Assembly: GCA_015039365.1 (NCBI GenBank)
Contig: WION01000011.1
Coordinates: 620,001 to 684,000 of the forward strand
Direction: 5' to 3'
Length of the DNA: 64,000 bases
Origin: Amanita rubescens
Taxonomy: Eukaryota; Basidiomycota; Agaricomycetes; Agaricales; Amanitaceae
Shown: piece after piece, positions 1 through 10,331 of the stretch
How positions within the stretch are numbered: position 1 is the first letter of the stretch
Layout: each line of letters begins with the position of its first letter
Notes under the pieces: generated by a model
Seen by the model: only the letters and a program-made list of their open reading frames with translations
Told to the model about the DNA's origin: nothing
Database searches by the model: none
Made by a program: the position numbers and the translations under genes

Positions 1-1119
1 TTGTAGGGTAACGCCATTAGCCGCTTTTATATCTTTGGGTTCGATCGTGACAAAATTGATTAGATCGGAGCGGTTGGGAGTGAAGTGACGGGTAGCGCCG
101 CAGTCGATGATTGCGCTGCAGCTGGCCGGATACGTGGCAAGGGCTTCGAGAGGTTCCGTGGGGCAGCAGGTGACGGCGAGGGATACGTCCTTGTTGTCAG
201 TGTCGTCCGTGGACGCTACATTCGCTTTCCCAGTATGTTTCCTCTCCTTTTTGCCGTGATCCTTCTGATCATCCTTCTTTTTATCCCAGGGTGCCTGTCC
301 CTCTTTTCCGCCGCCTTTCATGAAGCAATCCTCCCGTTTGTGCCCGTCGCGTTTGCAATTGGTGCATTTTATGTTTTTCTTCTCAGCACGCTTCTTCATG
401 TGAGCAGCAACCATCACCGCGTTTTCGGCGGCTTTATCAGCTTCTTTGTGAACCTTTTGTTCGTCGGCCTCTTCGTGGATGGCCACGATTATTTGATCAC
501 TGGTGAGTATTTTTTGATTTACTCGTGCTGTGGCGCTGAGAGTTTGTAGGAGCGAGCGGTAGCTGGCAGGGAGAGATTTTCGGATCATGGCGGCGAATGA
601 CTGGTCTGACATCGGAGCGCCCATCCCTTCGAGTTGTTCCTTCAACTCGGACATGGTGGCGAGGTGTGTGCGTACATCGTCATCCTCGAGGCAGATCTTA
701 TTCTGCATTTTCGCCAGAAGGCTGACTTGGATTAGATCACCCTTTTTCTCCATGATCGACACAAGTTTGGACCAGACTTTGGCAGCAGAGGCTTCATTTT
801 TGACTTGGAGGAAGAGCGATTGACCGATCGTCTCGTAGATCACCTCCCGGACCGATGCCTCCTTTTGTTCAAATTGGTCAACCTCTTTCTCGATCTCATC
901 GATCTGGGTTGAGGTGAGTTCCATCGTGCTTCCTTTCCTGTAAACCTTATCGGATTTGGTTTCAATCTCGGTTGGTTTCCGCGCAGTCCCCGACACATGA
1001 CGCTTTAGCCCTTTATGGGTGAGGGTATTCATTATCCTCTCCCGGTATGTGATCCAGTTGGATCCATCGTCCTTGAGCTTCGGAAGCTTGAGGAGTTTAA
1101 TGGCATCTGTAGTTGACAT
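1..1119 (-). CDS. Copia-type Gag-Pol polyprotein, N-terminal 373 codons (Gag, zinc knuckle, protease start)
   Basis: The frame is open without a stop from an ATG at 1117-1119 to the window edge. The Gag part starts MSTTDAIKLLKLPKLKDDGS, typical of copia Gag. A CCHC zinc knuckle (C-TN-C-KRDG-H-KRED-C) lies at about 315-360 and binds nucleic acid in this family. About 70 codons later comes the aspartic protease signature IIDCGATRHF (about 75-110), the fungal copia form of the usual D-S/C-G-A-T active site. The product would package element RNA and process itself inside virus-like particles. The start was chosen because it is the first ATG after the primer-binding site. No frame damage is seen in this part, so the copy may be young. 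Confidence 0.88.
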   Translation of the reverse strand, partial: MSTTDAIKLLKLPKLKDDGSNWITYRERIMNTLTHKGLKRHVSGTARKPTEIETKSDKVYRKGSTMELTSTQIDEIEKEVDQFEQKEASVREVIYETIGQSLFLQVKNEASAAKVWSKLVSIMEKKGDLIQVSLLAKMQNKICLEDDDVRTHLATMSELKEQLEGMGAPMSDQSFAAMIRKSLPASYRSLLQTLSATARVNQKILTSDQIIVAIHEEADEQKVHKEADKAAENAVMVAAHMKKRAEKKNIKCTNCKRDGHKREDCFMKGGGKEGQAPWDKKKDDQKDHGKKERKHTGKANVASTDDTDNKDVSLAVTCCPTEPLEALATYPASCSAIIDCGATRHFTPNRSDLINFVTIEPKDIKAANGVTLQ

Positions 1120-1126
1120 GGTGGTA

Positions 1127-1144
1127 GACTCGGGGCCCATAACC
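1127..1144 (-). other. Primer-binding site, half-tRNA-iMet type
   Basis: Immediately inside the LTR the minus strand reads GGTTATGGGCCCCGAGTC. From memory this closely resembles the PBS of Drosophila copia, which pairs with an internal half of initiator tRNA-Met. The position next to the LTR end fits minus-strand DNA priming. Confidence 0.7.
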
Positions 1145-1399
1145 TGTTGGCAGAGAAGGCGAGATCTTAGGGATAAAGCCTCAGTTATTGGTAAAGAGCT
1201 AATATTGGTATAATCTACCTTAGGGATAAACTAAGTAGAGTAAGTATGAGGTGTAGACGAATATATAAGATGGTACTCATGCCTCAGTTATTGGTAAAGA
1301 ACTGAGGCGTCGTAGACGAACATTCGACGTATAAAATAATCGGAATAAACAAGTGCAAATAATGGACTTAGCGGTATAACGCGGGCTCGTACTCCAACA
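1145..1399 (-). repeat. 5' LTR of the copia element (255 bp)
   Basis: On the minus strand the segment begins TGTTGG at 1399 and ends CCAACA at 1145, a perfect 6-bp inverted terminal repeat with the canonical TG..CA. The PBS follows directly. An AT-rich TATATAA-like stretch lies inside at about 1260-1270. The partner LTR is outside the window. Confidence 0.82.
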
Positions 1400-2416
1400 G
1401 ATATGCGAGGTCCTTGCGGTATGGACTCAGTTCCAGAGTGCTATCCTTTTCTTAAACCCAATGTAGGAACCTCGTAGCGCTCAAGCAGAATTCTTGTCGG
1501 CATCAAATCCTACTGTTTCAAAGGTGTTACCGATCCTTGAATGCCTTCGAACCAGATGGGAGGTGTTTGCTTCGACGCATAAGTTTGCTCCAGTCAGAGA
1601 CGCTATTGAGGCTGGATTAGCAAAAGTTGGGAAGTGGTACAAGGATATAAGGAAGAACGATATGGTTTTTGTTTGCCTTGGTACGTACAATATTGATAAT
1701 GCTTTTCTAAGGCCCCGATGATCATTGTGCTTCAGCCTTAGACCCATCCATCAAGCTCAAGTACTGCAAATCCAAGTGGAACGACAATGACTTTGAAGAA
1801 GGGATGCAGCTACTGAACAAAGTGGTAAGTAGCCGTCATTCCTATTGAAATCTTATGAGACTAAGCTGGTTATGTTATGCTAGTTTGACCGCTATGCTGT
1901 ACAATCATTAAGGTCCAAGGCGAATGCATCAGCTGCTCCAGATTCGGAAAAGGCCTCGCAGCAAGTTCCAGTCAAGCGGCGTGGATACGGTGCTAGCTTT
2001 CTTCAAGCTACAATTCAGAAGCGAGCTGCGGTTGAATCGGTTAACCAGGACCCTTGTCAAGAACTGCGTGAATACTTGGCGGCACCACTTGACGATGGCA
2101 CTGAAGATGTTGTACGTTGGTGGGGGGTGAGTGAATCGTTCGTATGAATTTGCCTTTAGTTATCATGCTTCAACAGCATCACCAGAGCAGCTATCCTACA
2201 CTGGCCTTGATAGCTTGAGACTATCTAGCTATTCAAGGTTCATCCGTTCCAGCAGAGCGCGCTTTTTCATCAGCAGGTCTCACAGATACTGTGCTACGCA
2301 ATCGTCTCTTGCCAGAACGTCTTGGAGCGATACAAATAGTCAAAAGTGGCTATAAGAACGGCTGGATAAAGGCCTCTGAAGAGGCTGAAAGCATGGAGAG
2401 GCATATATTGGTGTAG
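1400..2416 (+). pseudogene. hAT-family transposase, C-terminal part, with an in-frame stop
   Basis: The reading runs through exons at about 1490-1680, 1737-1826, 1886-2126 and 2177-2416. Introns have good GT..AG ends, the last at 2127-2176. The first exon matches the hAT region before dimerisation (TVSKVLPILECLRTRW, WYKDIRKN). The last exon is the hAT C-terminal dimerisation domain: SSYPTLA, then DYLAIQGSSVPAERAFSSAG, RNRLLPE. A TGA at 2216-2218 replaces the arginine codon expected before DYLAIQ, consistent with one CGA-to-TGA change. The N-terminal BED finger and first catalytic residues are missing, probably cut off by the copia insertion. The hAT assignment is firm; activity is unlikely. 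Confidence 0.82.
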
Positions 2417-2449
2417 ATAGACATGTTCGTTATCTACTATGGCCAGGTA

Positions 2450-2640
2450 AAAAAATTTACCTTTCTGTTCTCGGTTCGAACTGGAACCGAACTGGAACCG
2501 AACTGGAAGAACCGGTTCAGTCTGTTCGGTCCTGGTTCTGGTTCAGTCCTAGATGCCTGGCAGCGGTTCCGGTTCTGGTTCTGGCCAAGAGGCTGAAGAA
2601 CCGGACTGAACCGAACTTCGGCATCGCTACACGAACCCAG
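2450..2640. repeat. GGTTC/GAACC-rich subterminal-type repeat array
   Basis: Short degenerate copies of GGTTC, GAACC and ACCGGTTC fill about 190 bp directly downstream of the hAT coding end, on both strands. Arrays like this occur in hAT ends as transposase-binding sites; that role here is inferred from position. A very similar array lies at 61795-61965. Confidence 0.55.
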
Positions 2641-2761
2641 ACGTTCCTTTGAATAGTTCGGTGAGAATGATTAAGTTCTTCACTAGGTCATCTCTTCACA
2701 TATTGAGCAGGAAGCATATGCAACCACGACTTGTGGCCGGAGTCACATCTATTCCCTTGAG

Positions 2762-3901
2762 ATGTTGATTCACGAAGCAGGTTATCCTCTCTATATGCCT
2801 ACGCCATCCAGAGGTCTTCCAGCAAGATACTTGAGGAAAGGAGTAAGAATCGGTGATGTTGGTCTAGTAACCGCAAATGGGGCTTTCGACTTTCTATTCA
2901 ACACTTGTCAACACGATGATCCGTCGGATGCTGGAGTTAATCCATCGATACTTCCAGACGGCTTTGAATTGCTCAAGCCAATAATCAGAGCTAACGGTGG
3001 ATTTGATCCTGGTATATATCTGACCAGCCATGATGTCAGTGAAATCCGTGATCATAGTTCGTAAGTATGACAAATTGTACCGTGCAGGTCATAGGTCATT
3101 TACGGAAGCAGTTCTAGATCATCTGCTTTTCAATGTTCAACCAAAGGAGCCGTCCTTGCTTTGCCTATGGGCGCCACTGTTTACGAAGCAATGAATGTTC
3201 GCCATTTCCAGGCGCATGCTGCCCGTCATGCCGCACGTTGGTACAAGTATGCGCTGAATGAAGGTGGCAGGGATATCTCCAATGGATCCCTTTACCTTGT
3301 CACAGAATGTACCAAATCCATGAAGTGGGGTATTTCAGTCTTCTATGCAAACCCGACAGCGAACAATGACCATCACGTCATTTTCGACAGAGGATCGTGT
3401 CAATGGGAACTTAACCGGGGCAAGGTAGTTGCGAGTGTAGGACCGAAACCGCCGGACATAATTCTTTCCGATACTAATGACGAACCAAATCAGTGCGTTT
3501 TCTTGCGCGGTTTCAAAATCATGCTTCGGCCGGATATATGGGATGAGCTGAATGGCGCAATTGATGTGAGATGCCAGGACGGAGAGTCTTCCTACCCACA
3601 GTTTGCGAGCACAATCAGTCGGTCCTCAAGCCACCAGATTTCGGACGGTGGCCAAACCGATTCGTTTCGTAAAAACGCCAGCGGTGACCGCAACGCATCG
3701 GGTCCTAGTCACAATGTAAGACTCAATGCAAACAAGCCTTCGCAGACGCAAACACCTCCGGCCATCCAAACGAAGGTAGTCGACCCATCCCGCGAACTAC
3801 ATAAAGAAGAGCCATGGCTCGAAAAAGTCATACTAGAAGACATTTCCCGAGCGGCAGCTCCCGTGCGTGTTGCCTATTCTCGAGCTGCCTCACCTCATTG
3901 A
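2762..3901 (+). CDS. Basidiomycete family protein of unknown function, about 359 residues
   Basis: Two exons, 2762-3034 and 3095-3901, joined by a phase-0 intron (GTCAGT..CATAG, 60 bp). The start reads MLIHEAGYPLYMPTPSRGLP, then GVRIGDVGLV and GAFDFLFNTC, the standard opening of a large agaricomycete family I recognise but cannot assign a function. After the intron come STKGAVLALPMGA, a segment with conserved aromatic residues (AARWYKYA, NGSLYLVTECTKS) and QCVFLRGFKI, also typical. The last 90 residues are Ser/Gln/Asn-rich and probably disordered. No signal peptide or membrane segment is visible. The frame is intact, so it may be expressed. It lies between transposon remnants, and no neighbour suggests a pathway. 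Confidence 0.72.
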
Positions 3902-4202
3902 ACTCGTAACATCAGCTTCACCCTTCCGATCCAATTAATGTCATGCTTCTGCACTTGGTGAGATAACACTCGTGATCCAGGACGCGGATTAATGACCTGG
4001 TTAAAACAGAAACCGGAGGCCCGTGTAGCACTCGTACACGATAGTATATGGTGCGATAATTTGCCATGTGTAAGCACGAGCCTTCCTGGAGGACAGGTGG
4101 CGGAATACCTGAATCCACTGTAGTAGGATTTTATGGATGATCCTTTGAATCCTAATATTGATGGTTTACTGGAGAACGTAAATCGTTCTTACAAGGCAAC
4201 GA

Positions 4203-5245
4203 TTGATGAGTATGGTAATGGATTTTGCTATTGTTTATGACCACGATACTTACATTTTAAGCAGAGAGCGTTGTTCTCATCAAGTAAGTCTGCTCTCTGG
4301 TGTTCTTTTACGTGCATTTGATCCATCAAACACCTTAAGTAACAGCATAGAATTAGAGTCAAAAGCTCAGGCCTTTATGCAGTATGTCATCGATACCTCC
4401 CACGCTGGTGGTGACACCCTTTCCCGGACACGCATGGATTCAAAGTCAAAGTCAAAATCGCAGGTCCTTATGCATAATAACTTCGATGCCTCTCACTCAA
4501 AGGCCACTACTGGCAACATCCTTTCCTGGACGAGTATGGATCCCCGAGAAAGCCAGCTATTCAATTCACGGGGCGTGCTATACCGCTTCCAGGTGCGTCA
4601 AGCTGCCTTCCGAGTCTTCTCCGAATATTATGCAAATATATTTTTGATCTCCAGACGATCGTCAATGGGAACGAGAGGAACGTTACGAAGCTCATGCGAA
4701 CGATCACACAGAATACAGAACAATTCGTTGCAAAGTTTAAATGGGCCGCAAACGGCGGACTTGGTCGCGTCATCATCGGCAAGGTCTGTTGGATTCTGTC
4801 GCTCTCTGCACTTGAAGTTGATCCAATCTTATCAATCAGAACATGCAGCCAATGGCTGACATGGTTAGACCGGACCCGACCATACAGGTATGTCACTTTT
4901 GTGGATGCATGGCTACAAGGCAACCAACGTGTCTCGAGGGCGCCCGAGTTTTCAATGGACCGGACGGATCTGTGTACAGGTGGCGACCAAGCGGGACAAG
5001 TTCTGACATACTGGTAGGGAATATGACTTGGCTATTACCTATTCGGTGATCACTTACCGCTCTTACAGTTACAAGACAAGATTGGGGGTGTTATCGCATT
5101 TTTCAGACCGATAAAAAGAACACGGTACACGATAGGAGACGTGTATTGCGAATTGCACTTCCTCCGCGATGTCGGGGCACCACTGATGGATACGATCACG
5201 GTTACCGCCATGTTGAATCGATTCTGTGACTGGTGGAACATATGA
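4203..5245 (+). CDS. DUF6593 family protein, five-exon gene
   Basis: Exons 4203-4592, 4655-4783, 4840-4887, 4939-5013 and 5069-5245 join without a frame break through four introns of 51-62 bp, all GT..AG and all phase 0. The spliced frame is 819 nt (272 residues). The C-terminal 140 residues match DUF6593, a fungal domain of unknown function: DPRESQLF and VLYRFQ at the start, then TEQFVAKFKWAANGGLGRV, ARVFNGPDGSVYRW, AFFRPIKRTRYTIGDVYCEL and a last strand near TITVTAML. The first 110 residues do not resemble the family, so the true start may be later (for example the ATG at about 4539) or in an upstream exon. Function unknown; probably cytosolic. Confidence 0.72.
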
Positions 5246-7149
5246 ACCTATCCTCGGTTATATTCATCAATACAGATCGCTTTTGCTGCCTATAATTACC
5301 TGTACTTTATAGTTCATTCTTCCTGACCGACAAAAGATCTTTGTTTCAGGTTTAAAACGTGACAAAGATGATAGCAAGTCAGAACGACGAGGGGCCACTA
5401 ATACATACTCCCAGTTAATGTGACTTGGGCTCATTCTGATGGTTATTGTATGTACAGTACACTTTCTAGCAACTTTGCCATCTCGTAAGGATCTTTTAGC
5501 ACAAATGCCGCCACAAAGTCGCTGAGATTCGGGAGTTCGGCGGAAGCACACGTACCTCCTCCCAACAACCGCGTGTATACTTGTGATCGCCCTCTTTACT
5601 GCAAGAAGAAGCTTGCCAGACGACATAGTACAAACACCAGTTTTCGATGGAGACTGCGTTCGCGCCGAACATCAGTTCTCAGTTCTATCCAGCGCGAGGT
5701 GGGCCCTCCGCAGCACACATTTGAAGACGTTTATAACATTCCTAGGCGGGCGAGGATTCTGGAACCTAGACTGTCAATTTGAATGGGAGCATTGGCGGAT
5801 GTGGTGGTAGGAACGTTCGTGTTCGCGCTTCCATCTCGTTAAGCATGCCCCTCACACGAAGGTTGTGTCAAGGTGCTTAACTATCACCTCAGGGCAGTAA
5901 GCGGTTAAGGCACAGTAAGAGGCGATGCAGCCCTCATTTTCATGCTCCATGAAAAGCCGCTCGGCAAACGCATTAATCGCTTTTGGATAGTTTTAGGCAG
6001 AGTCCCGGACGCAAAGGATGAACAGAATGACATTCACGACCGAGCTATACATACACCTATCAACAAGTAGCTTGTAGGAACGAGATCAACGCATATCTTA
6101 AAGAAAAATAGCCATTATATATCAGCGGGGGTCTCGGGAGTGCTACAAACATCTTACCTCCCGCTGACACGCCATTTCTCTCCGGACTGGTCAAGCCTCT
6201 CCGCGACTTGCCTGTCAATGCCAACAACGACATTCGCTTTATTCGTTCTCAAGCTCAGCAACGGGAATGAACCCGCGAGCGGGCCTGCGCCAACATCAAC
6301 ATCACGCCAAGCCGACCGAGAAATGTGAGTGAGGAGGCGCACCGAGAGCCTGGGCAAAATGGGTCCACGCTGGCCATTTGATATCACCCGTAGGCCTATC
6401 CCCCCAAAAGAATAAACGCCACGCATTTATTATATAAGAAAAGTCACCCACTTTTGAATATCACAAGATCGCTCGTCTTGAGGCTCTCGTACAGTCGAGG
6501 CGCGCGAGTTTGGACATCCCAATACGGATCCGGGGACGTCCAAAACGCAGGGTCTTGGGCTTGATTCGAATTCGCGCCTCCAAACGCCCTATCGAGGGGG
6601 GCGGATAAAGAAAAGATGCCCTCGTCTAGGCATTTTTGCTACGGCTGACCATCCTATCCAGGTGTTCTACGGATTCGGACTCGGAGGACCCGTCGATCTC
6701 GAAAAAAGCTTGAGCGGATTGTAGATAAGCAAATGTGGCTAAAAGGTTGGGTGGAGTTACGTCCAAGACAAACCATGGGATCAGTTTGGGGCTGCGTTAC
6801 GCGTGAGTGGGTGAGAAAGAGTGAAGAGGGTAGGGGACGTACTGGAATACGACTTTTTCCACAAAGGGCGTAAAGGTGATTAAGAAATGTTCCCTTCGTT
6901 GTCGGTATCTATCGTCGGATCATTGCAGAAGCGGCGGACGACGGTTTTGTAACTTTTTTTTTACCAGGGTGTAGGTTGTTACCGGTCTAGATCGTCACGG
7001 CGGTGGACGTACGGAAAACTAAGAATGGGTCAGAAAAGAAGTGGAGCAGGACAATTTGAAGTGAACCTTGTTTTGTCTGTGCGGGAAATAAAGGAGTGAA
7101 CAACATCGCAGGACGTGATCAAAGGACGGTGGGAAAAGATTGATTGGCC
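5246..7149. other. About 1.9 kb with no recognisable gene
   Basis: Both strands hold only short open frames without family motifs. One stretch at about 6150-6300 (+) reads TPFLSGLVKPLRDLPVNAN before a stop and could be the relic of a protein I do not recognise. No tRNA or repeat structure was seen. Confidence 0.5.
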
Positions 7150-10100
7150 CTTCAAACTCTCGCATGTACCGACGACAATACATCTTTATATCTCTGCAGC
7201 TCAGATCTGAAGAATTCGTCGGAGGGGACTTCAGGATATGTGACTCGATTATGCTTGAATTTGAGAAAGGCTTTCACTTGCGCTATGCGTAGCCCACAAA
7301 ACCCAGGTACGTCAAGGTTGTGCCAAACAAAAATGTAATCCTTGACGCGCTTCTCCGCTTCTCCATTCTGGGGTGCATCATATTCGTTCTCTGAAACCAC
7401 CGCCGATGCCGGATAAGTCATAGAATGTCACTTGCTACTGCCGAGGGATATGTATAGACGTCACCCATAGTAATTGTGGACAATGGCGAAGGGGGATGTT
7501 GGCAATGGGTATGTTGCAGTCAGGATTCATTTCTTGAAGTAGGAATCGTGCAATGAGTTCAGGAAGATTCGGAAGATGGAGCCAGACCGCAAGATGCTCC
7601 AATTTGCATGGAACGCCACGAACTATTCAACGAGGCATGTAAACATGAAGACAGTATAGAAGAAGGACAATGTACAAGTATCCACAGCCAATTTCACTTC
7701 ACATATAACTTCTCTTTCATCAACCGCTGTGCAATCCGCATCATCATCGTTGGCAGTAGCCGGTGGTTGTTGGCCCACGTTGAAGTTTGCCTATATTGAT
7801 TTGTCCAACATGCCGTGCTCGCGAAAATCAACTGTGCATGCTGCTAGCTTGTCGAGGCGTTGATTTGTTAATAACATTCGTGAAAGGGCGTTGAACCGGC
7901 TGGAGCGACGCCAAGGCTTTCGGATGGCCTTGATGTGTTTGGATTCGGTTATCGATGAACATAGCCCGTTTGGTGCACCAAACTCATGATCATGTCATGA
8001 TAATGACATAGTGCATTTTGGCGAGGGAGGTCGAATCCGGTTGATCAGACACCAGTTGTTCGGAAAATTTCTCGTTCTTGGAAGTAGCGAAGAAATAATG
8101 CGATAGCCTTGACCATCTGTTCTGGGACATGATTTACAATTGCCGGAAGGTAAACCTGAAGAGTTATGAGCAGGAGAAGAAGGATAAAACATCAAACTCA
8201 CCTTCATCAGCGCCATTGAGTCGTCTCCAGTCCATTGCTTATAACCACGGCCTTCAGGAAAGCGACGAAGGCCCAGGAATAAAGGAACAGCACGGATTCT
8301 ATAACTGAATAAGATATAGAAGCGATAAATGAGAGAATAGGATACACCTTCGGTCAATATCGGCAAGGATCTCCCTAGTGTCAGCTCCCACATATGTTTC
8401 CTTGATATAAGCTTCGACTCATGTGACCAGATGGTCTTTAAAGGTACCCTTGATGACCTGATGCAGTAAGTCCGGTGAGATCAGCTCATGGATGTCAGCG
8501 CGTGGAAAGTTGGAAGCGAACGGCTGTAATGTATATCAGAGAGGTGGGCACATATGTATGAAAAGTGTACCCAAGTTCCAGCAATGATGCCATAATCATC
8601 TCAGAGTGCTTTCACGCTTAACGCGTTCATTGCCGGTCTTGTATGCTCATGCGAGCGTCAGCCGGCCTTCCCATGATCCAGATTTTTAGCTGGGGCTGTA
8701 CACTTAGGGCACCACCAGGACCCCTGAAAACCCCCTCGGAGGCCTGATCCCAAAATGCCCAAATTTGGGGTTTTTTATCCAGGCCAAATTCCAAGATTTT
8801 TATCCTTTTGCACCACCCCTGCACGATGCTACCTGTTCAGGTAATCAGCGATGTAGGGTCCACTTCCCCATATGGTGCGCCTGTAATAGCCATCTCTGTA
8901 GCGAATGGTCTCTGGTTTGGTCATTCCCGAGCAGAGTGGTTCCAATATATGCCGTACTAGTGATGCGTGATATAAGTCTCGTCGGAATTCTCTGAATTCT
9001 TTGCAATTTTCGTATTGCCAATCTGCTAGGGGGAGAATAAGTAGGCGGTAAAAGGGGGATTTATTACACACTTTTTGGAATTGCGAGAAATCCTACGAGT
9101 GTTACGCCATTTCTATGCGCTCGGCGGGCGGCATTCATGATGAATCCATTTGATATGTAGAGTGGGTAGTAGGTGTTCTGGCAACCGATACTGTCGTCTT
9201 ATCACTGCCTAAAATGATTGGGCAAAATGTTGCCCCATGATTCTCTGGATCCCGAGCAAGGATATCCTATGTTGGATAAGTATTAAAATAACAAGATGAT
9301 CAGATTGATCACTTACGGCTTGATCCCATGCCCATTGCGCTGACATAAAGTCCTGATACCGTCGTTTCTTCTTCTCCCTGTCGTAAACCTTCTTTGGCGC
9401 ATAATCCATTTCACCTGCAAAGTCTCGATTGCCCAGTTGAAGCTTGAGAATCTCCCGTGGATCGCGAAACCAAACATCATAAGATTTTGCCTTCCAAGGT
9501 GCGTCGTCAGGCTCCTTGTCACTGGTCTCCTTGAAGGTTACGGTGAAAGACTGCCAAGGGACTCCGCCAAGCTCGATAGCATCTGCATGTCACGCACATC
9601 CTGAAATGGCGGATCACGATCAGGCGATAGAGTACAGGCCCAAATTTGCATGAGACAGTTGAATTCATCCTTTGACATCTGGTTGCGATGAAAGATCAAG
9701 TCAGCTAGTTCGTAGGACTCGCGGGATTGGAATGGAGAGAAATTGTTGGGCGCAGGCTCATCCCAAGGCGGCGGAGGTGCTCCGTCTGGCAGAAACTGAC
9801 CATCGGAGTTGCATGGGCGCCCTTTAATGAGGGGTCATTGAAAGAAGGAATTTACTGTGGAAGAACACTTACCGTTGATAAATTCATGCTTGACTACATC
9901 TTCTTTAGCATTTTTGTCACCACTGGCGGGGATGTCATTGCGGTTTTGGTCAGCCGAGTCATTGGATGGATCATCGTAAGGTTCGTGGAAAGGTTCAAAG
10001 CCATCTTGAGGCTCTGATTGGTGTTCATCAAAGGTTTCAGCGTCTGCGTGTGATGTGCGTTGGACTGTGCGTACATGGGTTTACTTTGTGCCCAGTTCTC

Positions 10101-10198
10101 AGGTGGTTTCCAAGCCCATTTTTGTTGGTGAAATGTCGTCGGCAGCCTTTGACAGGGCAAGGAATGTCTCGGGGATGGAATGCTGGCATGCGGGGCAT
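7150..10198 (-). pseudogene. Plavaka-type transposase, copy A, degenerate
   Basis: It reads from an ATG at 10196-10198 (MPRMPAFHPRDIPCP) into a C2H2 finger with C-x4-C and H-x4-H (about 10080-10170). Further blocks match copies B and C in order: APKKVYDREKKKRRYQDFMS near 9350, FRRDLYHASL and MTKPETIRYRDG near 8930, RRFPEGRGYKQWTGDDS near 8230, and a C-terminal block DVPGFCGLRIAQVKAFLKF near 7300. Many stops and frame shifts lie between blocks, so the gene is dead. Plavaka transposases belong to a basidiomycete cut-and-paste group; the catalytic residues could not be placed with confidence here. Confidence 0.78.
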
Positions 10199-10331
10199 CG
10201 GGGTGAAAGTCGCCAAAGTCCGAATTTCCTAATATATCACATGGCGTATCATATATCATAAATTAAAAGTCTACCCTTGCGCTTCTTTATTCCATTCCGC
10301 ATCTTATCAACCTCGACCGTCTACTGTCAAT
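10199..10331. promoter_or_regulatory. Shared divergent promoter of Plavaka copy A
   Basis: Only 133 bp separate the transposase start (minus) from the companion start (plus). The interval is AT-rich, with repeated ATATATCATA-type stretches at about 10230-10262. A bidirectional promoter is inferred from the spacing, and the same arrangement recurs in copies B and C. Confidence 0.5.

Larger units (their letters stand above)
1..1399 (-). mobile_element. 5' part of a Ty1/copia LTR retrotransposon
   Basis: An LTR (1145-1399), a primer-binding site (1127-1144) and the start of Gag-Pol (1119 downwards) lie in the right order on the minus strand. The element leaves the window at position 1, so integrase, reverse transcriptase, RNase H and the 3' LTR are not visible. 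The outer LTR edge at 1399/1400 abuts hAT transposase sequence, so this element probably inserted into or beside an older hAT copy. The first bases of a 5-bp target duplication would be 1400-1404; the partner lies outside the window. Confidence 0.9.

Noticed and set aside
5880..5960. Possible tRNA-like fold
   Set aside because: No consistent acceptor stem or T-loop could be drawn.
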